From the NCBI GenBank assembly GCA_954870475.1, contig CATPAB010000250.1, positions 496,001-560,000 on the forward strand: a DNA stretch of 64,000 nt, given 5' to 3'. Shown piece by piece: positions 11,286 through 24,800 of this stretch. The number at the start of each line of letters is the position of its first letter. Positions within the stretch are counted from its first letter, which is position 1. Source of the stretch: Euphrasia confusa. Taxonomy: Eukaryota > Streptophyta > Magnoliopsida > Lamiales > Orobanchaceae. The notes under the pieces are model-generated. The model saw only the letters and a list, made by a program, of their open reading frames with translations, was not told the DNA's origin and searched no databases. A program made the position numbers and the translations under genes.

Positions 11286-11777
11286 GCAGCGGAGTAAGGC
11301 TGCGATCGAAGGATTTCCCGCGGGCGCAGGTTGATTGTCGGCCGACACCCATTTTGTCGGCCGACACGGAGTTTAGAAATCGGAACTTTTCAGCGTCGCG
11401 ACTCTTGTGGCGAATTTTCATGTTTTGTTTCCTTTTCCTTCATATTTTAGGTCAGCCTATATAAAGGCTTGGAACCCTTGTTATTAGAACACAACTTTGA
11501 TATTAATTAATTTAATTCGTGAGATTATTCTCCCTTCTTTTCGTTCTCTTTCGATTGTGCCAAAAGAGTTCAACCCGACGAATCAACGAAGCATACATAC
11601 TTCGTTCGTGTGTCATACATCGATTACCGAGTTGCTGCATCAATCTCGAGTTGGGGGTTAGGGTTCCGTCCTTAATTGATTTCTCGATTTCAGATTCAGA
11701 GGTTTGGGATCGTCCGCCAGGTATCCAATTCTATCGTTCTTCTTCTTCCGCTCAATCCACCAACGAGGTACGTATCA
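11286..11777 (+). repeat. 3' LTR of copy 1, right part
   Basis: Resumes the LTR after copy A and its duplicated GCTGG. It has two more TGTCGGCCGACA palindromes, a TATATAAA box near 11459-11466, and ends CGAGGTACGTATCA. With 3935-4300 it totals 858 bp. Confidence 0.9.
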
Positions 11778-12562
11778 GCTAAGAAGTTCAAGGCAAGCTT
11801 GTTGGCATTGATCGAGGAAGTATGGGCGCAAGAGCTATTGAAGAAACCCATCGGTGATGTGGAGAAGCCAAGCCTTATCAACCTGATTACGTACGAGGAG
11901 GCCGAACCAACGGAAAGTGATGAGTTTCAAGCTGGACCCATGAAGACGAAGCTGGAACGGAGGTCAGACGAGTGCCGAGGACGCGCCGCAAAATTCGGCT
12001 CAGAAATTGGCTTGGTGTCGGCCGACACCAAGGCCTGTCGGCCGACACCTTCACAAAAGGGGTTGGCTGGGCAGCGGAGTAAGGCCGCGATCGAAGGATT
12101 TCCCGCGGGCGCAGGTTGATTGTCGGCCGACACCCATTTTGTCGGCCGACACGGAGTTTAGAAATCGGAACTTTTCAGCGTCGCGACTCTTGTGGCGAAT
12201 TTTCATGTTTTGTTTCCTTTTCCTTCATATTTTAGGTCAGCCTATATAAAGGCTTGGAACACTTGTTATTAGAACACAACTTTGATATTAATTAATTTAA
12301 TTCGTGAGATTATTCTCCCTTCTTTTCGTTCTCTTTCGATTGTGCCAAAAGAGTTCAACCCGACGAATCAACGAAGCATACATACTTCGTTCGTGTGTCA
12401 TACATCGATTACCGAGTTGCTGTATCGATCTCGAGTTGGGGGTTAGGGTTCCGTCCTTAATTGATTTCTCGATTTCAGATTCAGAGGTTTGGGATCATCC
12501 GCCAGGTATCCAATTCTATCGTGCTTCTTCTTCCGCTCAATCCACCAACGAGGTACGTATCA
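11778..12562 (+). repeat. Partial LTR lacking its first 73 bp (target of copy 1)
   Basis: Begins GCTAAGAAG directly after the LTR end of copy 1 and matches LTR positions 74-858 to the terminal GTATCA at 12562, followed by satellite. The missing first 73 bp and the abrupt start fit copy 1 having inserted into a pre-existing LTR of its own family with target site GCTAA; the other part would lie left of the window. It shares a GGACCC variant with the LTR of copy 1 where the D LTRs have GGAACC. Whether it was a solo LTR or part of a full element cannot be seen. Confidence 0.8.
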
Positions 12563-15500
12563 TTACTACTATAAACATTGAATCATATTGGTTGCATGGA
12601 GTTTTATCAAGAACTTTTACGATTTTTAACTCATTACTCTAAGCGGACGAAATCGTCCGCCTTTTATATATCAATTTTTGTGGTTCCGAATAGCCATTTT
12701 GACACCATTACTACTATAAACATTGAATCATATTGGTTGCAAGGAGTTTTATCAAGAACTTTTACGATTTTTAACTCATTACTCTAAGCGGACGAAACCG
12801 TCCGCCTTTTCGAAATCAATATTTGTGGTTCCAAATAGCCATTTTGACACCATTACTACTATAAACATTGAATCATATTGGTTGCATGGAGTTTTATCAA
12901 GAACTTTTACGATTTTTAACTCATTACTCTAAGCGGACGAAATCGTCCGCCTTTTCGAAATCAATATTTGTGGTTCCGAATAGCCATTTTGACACCATTA
13001 CTACTATAAACAATTAATCATATTGGTTGCATGGAGTTTTATCAGGAACTTTAACGATTTTTAACTCATTACTCTAAGCGGACGAAATCGTCCGCCTTTT
13101 ATAAATCAATATTTGTGGTTCCGAATAGCCATTTTGACACCATTACTACTATAAACATTGAATCATATTGGTTGCATGGAGTTTTATCAAGAACTTTTAC
13201 GATTTTTAACTCATTACTCTAAGCGGACGAAATCGTCCGCCTTTTCGAAATCAATATTTGTGGTTCCAAATAGCCATTTTGACACCATTACTACTATAAA
13301 CATTGAATCATATTGGTTGCATGGAGTTTTATCAAGAACTTTTACGATTTTTAACTCATTACTCTAAGCGGACGAAATCGTCCGCCTTTTCGAAATCAAT
13401 ATTTGTGGTTCCGAATAGCCATTTTGACACCATTACTACTATAAACATTGAATCATATTGGTTGCATGGGGTTTTATCAAGAACTTTTACGATTTTTAAC
13501 TCATTACTCTAAGCGGACGAAATCGTTCGCCTTTTATAAATCAATATTTGTGGTTCCAAATAGCCATTTTGACACCATTACTACTATAAACATTGAATCA
13601 TATTGGTTGCATGGAGTTTTATCAAGAACTTTTAGAATTTTTAACTCATTACTCTAAGCGGACGAAATCGTCCGCCTTTTATAAATCAATATTTGTGGTT
13701 CCGAATAGCCATTTTGACAGCATTACTACTATAAACATTGAATCATATTGGTTGCATGGAGTTTTGTCAAGAACTTTTACGATTTTTAACTCATTACTCT
13801 AAGCGGACGAAATCGTCCGCCTTTTATAAATCAATATTTGTGGTTCCGAATAGCCATTTTGACACCATTACTACTATAAACATTGAACCATATTGGTTGC
13901 ATGGAGTTTTATCAAGAACTTTTACGATTTTTAACTCATTGCTCTAAGCGGACGAAATCGTCCGCCTTTTATATATCAATTTTTGTGGTTCCGAATAGCC
14001 ATTTTGACACCATTACTACTATAAACATTGAATCATATTGGTTGCAAGGAGTTTTATCAAGAACTTTTACGATTTTTAACTCATTACTCTAAGCGGACGA
14101 AATCGTGCGCCTTTTATAAATCAATATTTGTGGTTCCGAATAGCCATTTTGACACCATTACTACTATAAACATTGAACCATATTGGTTGCATGGAGTTTT
14201 ATCAAGAACTTTTACGATTTTTAACTCATTACTCTAAGCGGGCGAAATCGCCCGCCTTTTATAAATCAATATTTGTGGTTCCGAATAGCCATTTTGACAC
14301 CATTACTACTATAAACATTGAATCATATTGGTTGCATGGAGTTTTATCAAGAACTTTTACGATTTTTAACTCATTACTCTAAGCGGACGAAATCGTCCGC
14401 CTTTTCGAAATCAATATTTGTGGTTCCAAATAGCCATTTTGACACCATTACTACTATTAACATTGAATCATATTGGTTGCATGGAGTTTTATCAAGAACT
14501 TTTACGATTTTTAACTCATTACTCTAAGCGGACGAAATCGTCCGCCTTTTCGAAATCAATATTTGTGGTTCCGAATAGCCATTTTGACACCATTACTACT
14601 ATAAACATTAAATCATATTGGTTGCATGGAGTTTTATCAAGAACTTTTACGATTTTTAACTCATTACTCTAAGCGGAAGAAATCGTCCGCCTTTTATAAA
14701 TCAATATTTGTGGTTCCGAATAGCCATTTTGACACCATTACTACTATAAACCTTGAACCATATTGGTTGCATGGAGTTTTATCAAAAACTTTTACGATTT
14801 TTAACTCATTACTCTAAGCGGACGAAATCGTCCGCCTTTTATATATCAATTTTTGTGGTTCCGAATAGCCATTTTGACACCATTACTACTATAAACATTG
14901 AATCATATTGGTTGCAAGGAGTTTTATCAAGAACTTTTACGATTTTTAACTCATTACTCTAAGCGGACGAAATCGTCCGCCTTTTCGAAATCAATATTTG
15001 TGGTTCCAAATAGCCATTTTGACACCATTACTACTATAAACATTGAATCATATTGGTTGCATGGAGTTTTATCAAGAACTTTTACGATTTTTAACTCATT
15101 ACTCTAAGCGGACGAAATCGTCCGCCTTTTCGAAATCAATATTTGTGGTTCCGAATAGCCATTTTGACACCATTACTACTATAAACATTGAATCATATTG
15201 GTTGCATGGAGTTTTATCAAGAACTTTTACGATTTTTAACTCATTACTCTAAGCGGAAGAAATCGTCCGCCTTTTATAAATCAATATTTGTGGTTCCGAA
15301 TAGCCATTTTGACACCATTACTACTATAAACCTTGAACCATATTGGTTGCATGGAGTTTTATCAAGAACTTTTACGATTTTTAACTCATTACTCTAAGGG
15401 GACGAAATCGTCCGCCTTTTATATATCAATTTTTGTGGTTCCGAATAGCCATTTTGACACCATTACTACTATAAACATTGAATCATATTGGTTGCAAGGA

Positions 15501-18500
15501 GTTTTATCAAGAACTTTTACGATTTTTAACTCATTACTCTAAGCGGACGAAATCGTCCGCCTTTTCGAAATCAATATTTGTGGTTCCAAATAGCCATTTT
15601 GACACCATTACTACTATAAACATTGAATCATATTGGTTGCATGGAGTTTTATCAAGAACTTTTACGATTTTTAACTCATTACTCTAAGCGGACGAAATCG
15701 TCCGCCTTTTCGAAATCAATATTTGTGGTTCCGAATAGCCATTTTGACACCATTACTACTATAAACAATTAATCATATTGGTTGCATGGAGTTTTATCAG
15801 GAACTTTTACGATTTTTAACTCATTACTCTAAGCGGACGAAATCGTCCGCCTTTTATAAATCAATATTTGTGGTTCCGAATAGCCATTTTGACACCATTA
15901 CTACTATAAACATTGAATCATATTGGTTGCATGGAGTTTTATCAAGAACTTTTACGATTTTTAACTCATTACTCTAAGCGGACGAAATCGTCCGCCTTTT
16001 CTAAATCAATATTTGTGGTTCCAAATAGCCATTTTGACACCATTACTACTATAAACATTGAATCATATTGGTTGCATGGAGTTTTATCAAGAACTTTTAC
16101 GATTTTTAACTCATTACTCTAAGCGGACGAAATCGTCCGCCTTTTCGAAATCAATATTTGTGGTTCCGAATAGCCATTTTGACACCATTACTACTATAAA
16201 CATTGAATCATATTGGTTGCATGGGGTTTTATCAAGAACTTTTACGATTTTTAACTCATTACTCTAAGCGGACGAAATCGTTCGCCTTTTATAAATCAAT
16301 ATTTGTGGTTCCAAATAGCCATTTTGACACCATTACTACTATAAACATTGAATCATATTGGTTGCATGGAGTTTTATCAAGAACTTTTAGAATTTTTAAC
16401 TCATTACTCTAAGCGGACGAAATCGTCCGCCTTTTATAAATCAATATTTGTGGTTCCGAATAGCCATTTTGACAGCATTACTACTATAAACATTGAATCA
16501 TATTGGTTGCATGGAGTTTTATCAAGAACTTTTACGATTTTTAACTCATTACTCTAAGCGGACGAAATCGTCCGCCTTTTATAAATCAATATTTGTGGTT
16601 CCGAATAGCCATTTTGACACCATCACTACTATAAACATTGAACCATATTGGTTGCATGGAGTTTTATCAAGAACTTTTACGATTTTTAACTCATTACTCT
16701 AAGCGGGCGAAATCGCCCGCCTTTTATAAATCAATATTTGTGGTTCCGAATAGCCATTTTGACACCATTACTACTATAAACATTGAATCATATTGGTTGC
16801 ATGGAGTTTTATCAAGAACTTTTACGATTTTTAACTCATTACTCTAAGCGGACGAAATCGTCCGCCTTTTCGAAATCAATATTTGTGGTTCCGAATAGCC
16901 ATTTTTACACCATTACTACTATAAACATTGAATCATATTGGTTGCATGGAGTTTTATCAAGAACTTTTACGATTTTTAACTCATTACTCTAAGCGGAAGA
17001 AATCGTCCGCCTTTTATAAATCAATATTTGTGGTTCCGAATAGCCATTTTGACACCATTACTACTATAAACCTTGAACCATATTGGTTGCATGGAGTTTT
17101 ATCAAGAACTTTTACGATTTTTAACTCATTACTCTAAGCGGACGAAATCGTCCGCCTTTTATATATCAATTTTTGTGGTTCCGAATAGCCATTTTGACAC
17201 CATTACTACTATAAACATTGAATCATATTGGTTGCAAGGAGTCTTATCAAGAACTTTTACGATTTTTAACTCATTACTCTAAGCGGACGAAATCGTCCGC
17301 CTTTTCGAAATCAATATTTGTGGTTCCAAATAGCCATTTTGACACCATTACTACTATAAACATTGAATCATATTGGTTGCATGGAGTTTTATCAAGAACT
17401 TTTACGATTTTTAACTCATTACTCTAAGCGGACGAAATCGTCCGCCTTTTCGAAATCAATATTTGTGGTTCCGAATAGCCATTTTGACACCATTACTACT
17501 ATAAACAATTAATCATATTGGTTGCATGGAGTTTTATCAGGAACTTTTACGATTTTTAACTCATTACTCTAAGCGGACGAAATCGTCCGCCTTTTATAAA
17601 TCAATATTTGTGGTTCCGAATAGCCATTTTGACACCATTACTACTATAAACATTGAATCATATTGGTTGCATGGAGTTTTATCAAGAACTTTTACGATTT
17701 TTAACTCATTACTCTAAGCGGACGAAATCGTCCGCCTTTTCTAAATCAATATTTGTGGTTCCAAATAGCCATTTTGACACCATTACTACTATAAACATTG
17801 AATCATATTGGTTGCATGGAGTTTTATCAAGAACTTTTACGATTTTTAACTCATTACTCTAAGCGGACGAAATCGTCCGCCTTTTCGAAATCAATATTTG
17901 TGGTTCCGAATAGCCATTTTGACACCATTACTACTATAAACCTTGAACCATATTGGTTGCATGGAGTTTTATCAAGAACTTTTACGATTTTTAACTCATT
18001 ACTCTAAGCGGAAGAAATCGTCCGCCTTTTATAAATCAATATTTGTGGTTCCGAATAGCCATTTTGACACCATTACTACTATAAACCTTGAACCATATTG
18101 GTTGCATGGAGTTTTATCAAGAACTTTTACGATTTTTAACTCATTACTCTAAGCGGACGAAATCGTCCGCCTTTTATATATCAATTTTTGTGGTTCCGAA
18201 TAGCCATTTTGACACCATTACTACTATAAACATTGAATCATATTGGTTGCAAGGAGTTTTATCAAGAACTTTTACGATTTTTAACTCATTACTCTAAGCG
18301 GACGAAATCGTCCGCCTTTTCGAAATCAATATTTGTGGTTCCAAATAGCCATTTTGACACCATTACTACTATAAACATTGAATCATATTGGTTGCATGGA
18401 GTTTTATCAAGAACTTTTACGATTTTTAACTCATTACTCTAAGCGGACGAAATCGTCCGCCTTTTCGAAATCAATATTTGTGGTTCCGAATAGTCATTTT

Positions 18501-18899
18501 GACACCATTACTACTATAAACAATTAATCATATTGGTTGCATGGAGTTTTATCAGGAACTTTTACGATTTTTAACTCATTACTCTAAGCGGACGAAATCG
18601 TCCGCCTTTTATAAATCAATATTTGTGGTTCCGAATAGCCATTTTGACACCATTACTACTATAAACATTGAATCATATTGGTTGCATGGAGTTTTATCAA
18701 GAACTTTTACGATTTTTAACTCATTACTCTAAGCGGACGAAATCGTCCGCCTTTTCTAAATCAATATTTGTGGTTCCAAATAGCCATTTTGACACCATTA
18801 CTACTATAAACATTGAATCATATTGGTTGCATGGAGTTTTATCAAGAACTTTTACGATTTTTAACTCATTACTCTAAGCGGACAAAATCGTCCGCCTTT

Positions 18900-21800
18900 T
18901 CGAAATCAATATTTGTGGTTCCAAATAGCCATTTTTACACCATTACTACTATAAACATTGAATCATATTGGTTGCATGGAGTTTTATCAAGAACTTTTAC
19001 GATTTTTAACTCATTACTCTAAGCGGACGAAATCGTCCGCCTTTTCGAAATCAATATTTGTGGTTCCGAATAGCCATTTTGACACCATTACTACTATAAA
19101 CAATTAATCATATTGGTTGCATGGAGTTTTATCAGGAACTTTTACGATTTTTAACTCATTACTCTAAGCGGACGAAATCGTCCGCCTTTTATAAATCAAT
19201 ATTTGTGGTTCCGAATAGCCATTTTGACACCATTACTACTATAAACATTGAATCATATTGGTTGCATGGAGTTTTATCAAGAACTTTTACGATTTTTAAC
19301 TCATTACTCTAAGCGGACGAAATCGTCCGCCTTTTCTAAATCAATATTTGTGGTTCCAAATAGCCATTTTGACACCATTACTACTATAAACATTGAATCA
19401 TATTGGTTGCATGGAGTTTTATCAAGAACTTTTACGATTTTTAACTCATTACTCTAAGCGGACGAAATCGTCCGCCTTTTCGAAATCAATATTTGTGGTT
19501 CCGAATAGCCATTTTGACACCATTACTACTATAAACCTTGAACCATATTGGTTGCATGGAGTTTTATCAAGAACTTTTACGATTTTTAACTCATTACTCT
19601 AAGCGGACGAAATCGTCCGCCTTTTATATATCAATTTTTGTGGTTCCGAATAGCCATTTTGACACCATTACTACTATAAACATTGAATCATATTGGTTGC
19701 AAGGAGTTTTATCAAGAACTTTTACGATTTTTAACTCATTACTCTAAGCGGACGAAATCGTCCGCCTTTTCAAAATCAATAGTTGTGGTTCCAAATAGCC
19801 ATTTTGACACCATTACTACTATAAACATTGAATCATATTGGTTGCATGGAGTTTTATCAAGAACTTTTACGATTTTTAACTCATTACTCTAAGCGGACGA
19901 AATCGTCCGCCTTTTCGAAATCAATATTTGTGGTTCCGAATAGCCATTTTGACACCATTACTACTATAAACATTGAATCATATTGGTTGCATGGAGTTTT
20001 ATCAAGAACTTTTACGATTTTTAACTCATTACTCTAAGCGGAAGAAATCGTCCGCCTTTTATAAATCAATATTTGTGGTTCCGAATAGCCATTTTGACAC
20101 CATTACTACTATAAACCTTGAACCATATTGGTTGCATGGAGTTTTATCAAGAACTTTTACGATTTTTAACTCATTACTCTAAGCGGACGAAATCGTCCGC
20201 CTTTTATATATCAATTTTTGTGGTTCCGAATAGCCATTTTGACACCATTACTACTATAAACATTGAATCATATTGGTTGCAAGGAGTTTTATCAAGAACT
20301 TTTACGATTTTTAACTCATTACTCTAAGCGGACGAAATCGTCCGCCTTTTCGAAATCAATATTTGTGGTTCCAAATAGCCATTTTGACACCATTACTACT
20401 ATAAACATTGAATCATATTGGTTGCATGGAGTTTTATCAAGAACTTTTACGATTTTTAACTCATTACTCTAAGCGGACGAAATCGTCCGCCTTTTCGAAA
20501 TCAATATTTGTGGTTCCGAATAGTCATTTTGACACCATTACTACTATAAACAATTAATCATATTGGTTGCATGGAGTTTTATCAGGAACTTTTACGATTT
20601 TTAACTCATTACTCTAAGCGGACGAAATCGTCCGCCTTTTATAAATCAATATTTGTGGTTCCGAATAGCCATTTTGACACCATTACTACTATAAACATTG
20701 AATCATATTGGTTGCATGGAGTTTTATCAAGAACTTTTACGATTTTTAACTCATTACTCTAAGCGGACGAAATCGTCCGCCTTTTCTAAATCAATATTTG
20801 TGGTTCCAAATAGCCATTTTGACACCATTACTACTATAAACATTGAATCATATTGGTTGCATGGAGTTTTATCAAGAACTTTTACGATTTTTAACTCATT
20901 ACTCTAAGCGGACAAAATCGTCCGCCTTTTCGAAATCAATATTTGTGGTTCCGAATAGCCATTTTGACACCATTACTACTATAAACATTGAATCATATTG
21001 GTTGCATGGGGTTTTATCAAGAACTTTTACGATTTTTAACTCATTACTCTAAGCGGACGAAATCGTTCGCCTTTTATAAATCAATATTTGTGGTTCCAAA
21101 TAGCCATTTTGACACCATTACTACTATAAACATTGAATCATATTGGTTGCATGGAGTTTTATCAAGAACTTTTAGAATTTTTAACTCATTACTCTAAGCG
21201 GACGAAATCGTCCGCCTTTTATAAATCAATATTTGTGGTTCCGAATAGCCATTTTGACAGCATTACTACTATAAACATTGAATCATATTGGTTGCATGGA
21301 GTTTTATCAAGAACTTTTACGATTTTTAACTCATTACTCTAAGCGGACGAAATCGTCCGCCTTTTATAAATCAATATTTGTGGTTCCGAATAGCCATTTT
21401 GACACCATCACTACTATAAACATTGAACCATATAAGTTGCATGGAGTTTTATCAAGAACTTTTACGATTTTTAACTCATTACTCTAAGCGGGCGAAATCG
21501 CCCGCCTTTTATAAATCAATATTTGTGGTTCCGAATAGCCATTTTGACACCATTACTACTATAAACATTGAATCATATTGGTTGCATGGAGTTTTATCAA
21601 GAACTTTTACGATTTTTAACTCATTACTCTAAGCGGACGAAATCGTCCGCCTTTTCGAAATCAATATTTGTGGTTCCGAATAGCCATTTTGACACCATTA
21701 CTACTATAAACATTGAATCATATTGGTTGCATGGAGTTTTATCAAGAACTTTTACGATTTTTAACTCATTACTCTAAGCGGAAGAAATCGTCCGCCTTTT

Positions 21801-24800
21801 ATAAATCAATATTTGTGGTTCCGAATAGCCATTTTGACACCATTACTACTATAAACATTGAATCATATTGGTTGCATGGAGTTTTATCAAGAACTTTTAC
21901 GATTTTTAACTCATTACTCTAAGCGGAAGAAATCGTCCGCCTTTTATAAATCAATATTTGTGGTTCCGAATAGCCATTTTGACACCATTACTACTATAAA
22001 CCTTGAACCATATTGGTTGCATGGAGTTTTATCAAGAACTTTTACGATTTTTAACTCATTACTCTAAGCGGACGAAATCGTCCGCCTTTTATATATCAAT
22101 TTTTGTGGTTCTGAATAGCCATTTTGACACCATTACTACTATAAACATTGAATCATATTGGTTGCAAGGAGTTTTATCAAGAACTTTTACGATTTTTAAC
22201 TCATTACTCTAAGCGGACGAAATCGTCCGCCTTTTCGAAATCAATATTTGTGGTTCCAAATAGCCATTTTGACACCATTACTACTATAAACATTGAATCA
22301 TATTGGTTGCATGGAGTTTTATCAAGAACTTTTACGATTTTTAACTCATTACTCTAAGCGGACGAAATCGTCCGCCTTTTCGAAATCAATATTTGTGGTT
22401 CCGAATAGTCATTTTGACACCATTACTACTATAAACAATTAATCATATTGGTTGCATGGAGTTTTATCAGGAACTTTTACGATTTTTAACTCATTACTCT
22501 AAGCGGACGAAATCGTCCGCCTTTTATAAATCAATATTTGTGGTTCCGAATAGCCATTTTGACACCATTACTACTATAAACATTGAATCATATTGGTTGC
22601 ATGGAGTTTTATCAAGAACTTTTACGATTTTTAACTCATTACTCTAAGCGGACGAAATCGTCCGCCTTTTCTAAATCAATATTTGTGGTTCCAAATAGCC
22701 ATTTTGACACCATTACTACTATAAACATTGAATCATATTGGTTGCATGGAGTTTTATCAAGAACTTTTACGATTTTTAACTCATTACTCTAAGCGGACAA
22801 AATCGTCCGCCTTTTCGAAATCAATATTTGTGGTTCCGAATAGCCATTTTGACACCATTACTACTATAAACATTGAATCATATTGGTTGCATGGGGTTTT
22901 ATCAAGAACTTTTACGATTTTTAACTCATTACTCTAAGCGGACGAAATCGTTCGCCTTTTATAAATCAATATTTGTGGTTCCAAATAGCCATTTTGACAC
23001 CATTACTACTATAAACATTGAATCATATTGGTTGCATGGAGTTTTATCAAGAACTTTTAGAATTTTTAACTCATTACTCTAAGCGGACGAAATCGTCCGC
23101 CTTTTATAAATCAATATTTGTGGTTCCGAATAGCCATTTTGACAGCATTACTACTATAAACATTGAATCATATTGGTTGCATGGAGTTTTATCAAGAACT
23201 TTTACGATTTTTAACTCATTACTCTAAGCGGACGAAATCGTCCGCCTTTTATAAATCAATATTTGTGGTTCCGAATAGCCATTTTGACACCATCACTACT
23301 ATAAACATTGAACCATATTGGTTGCATGGAGTTTTATCAAGAACTTTTACGATTTTTAACTCATTACTCTAAGCGGGCGAAATCGCCCGCCTTTTATAAA
23401 TCAATATTTGTGGTTCCGAATAGCCATTTTGACACCATTACTACTATAAACATTGAATCATATTGGTTGCATGGAGTTTTATCAAGAACTTTTACGATTT
23501 TTAACTCATTACTCTAAGCGGACGAAATCGTCCGCCTTTTCGAAATCAATATTTGTGGTTCCGAATAGCCATTTTGACACCATTACTACTATAAACATTG
23601 AATCATATTGGTTGCATGGAGTTTTATCAAGAACTTTTACGATTTTTAACTCATTACTCTAAGCGGAAGAAATCGTCCGCCTTTTATAAATCAATATTTG
23701 TGGTTCCGAATAGCCATTTTGACACCATTACTACTATAAACCTTGAACCATATTGGTTGCATGGAGTTTTATCAAGAACTTTTACGATTTTTAACTCATT
23801 ACTCTAAGCGGACGAAATCGTCCGCCTTTTATATATCAATTTTTGTGGTTCCGAATAGCCATTTTGACACCATTACTACTATAAACATTGAATCATATTG
23901 GTTGCAAGGAGTCTTATCAAGAACTTTTACGATTTTTAACTCATTACTCTAAGCGGACGAAATCGTCCGCCTTTTCGAAATCAATATTTGTGGTTCCAAA
24001 TAGCCATTTTTACACCATTACTACTATAAACATTGAATCATATTGGTTGCATGGAGTTTTATCAAGAACTTTTACGATTTTTAACTCATTACTCTAAGCG
24101 GACGAAATCGTCCGCCTTTTCGAAATCAATATTTGTGGTTCCGAATAGCCATTTTGACACCATTACTACTATAAACAATTAATCATATTGGTTGCATGGA
24201 GTTTTATCAGGAACTTTTACGATTTTTAACTCATTACTCTAAGCGGACGAAATCGTCCGCCTTTTATAAATCAATATTTGTGGTTCCGAATAGCCATTTT
24301 GACACCATTACTACTATAAACATTGAATCATATTGGTTGCATGGAGTTTTATCAAGAACTTTTACGATTTTTAACTCATTACTCTAAGCGGACGAAATCG
24401 TCCGCCTTTTCTAAATCAATATTTGTGGTTCCAAATAGCCATTTTGACACCATTACTACTATAAACATTGAATCATATTGGTTGCATGGAGTTTTATCAA
24501 GAACTTTTACGATTTTTAACTCATTACTCTAAGCGGACGAAATCGTCCGCCTTTTCGAAATCAATATTTGTGGTTCCGAATAGCCATTTTGACACCATTA
24601 CTACTATAAACCTTGAACCATATTGGTTGCATGGAGTTTTATCAAGAACTTTTACGATTTTTAACTCATTACTCTAAGCGGACGAAATCGTCCGCCTTTT
24701 ATATATCAATTTTTGTGGTTCCGAATAGCCATTTTGACACCATTACTACTATAAACATTGAATCATATTGGTTGCAAGGAGTTTTATCAAGAACTTTTAC

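Larger units (their letters stand above)
1..11777 (+). mobile_element. CRM-like Ty3/gypsy element, copy 1 (5' end outside window, split by copy A)
   Basis: The window opens inside the capsid part of gag and runs through protease, RT, RNase H and integrase to a polypurine tract and a 3' LTR that starts at 3935. That LTR stops at 4300, where minus-strand copy A begins, and resumes at 11286 after the duplicated target GCTGG (4296-4300 and 11281-11285). It ends at 11777 with GTATCA. The joined LTR length is 858 bp, equal to both LTRs of element D. Coding sequence differs from D at roughly seven sites in the first 1.5 kb, so the two amplified recently. Placement in the CRM chromovirus clade rests on remembered family features (integrase tail, reading frame entering the LTR, satellite context), not on a tree. 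Confidence 0.88.

Noticed and set aside
12640..12675. GC-rich hairpin plus T4 in the monomer as a bacterial-type terminator
   Set aside because: The organism is a plant. The structure could still matter for Pol III or DNA folding, but nothing here shows termination.
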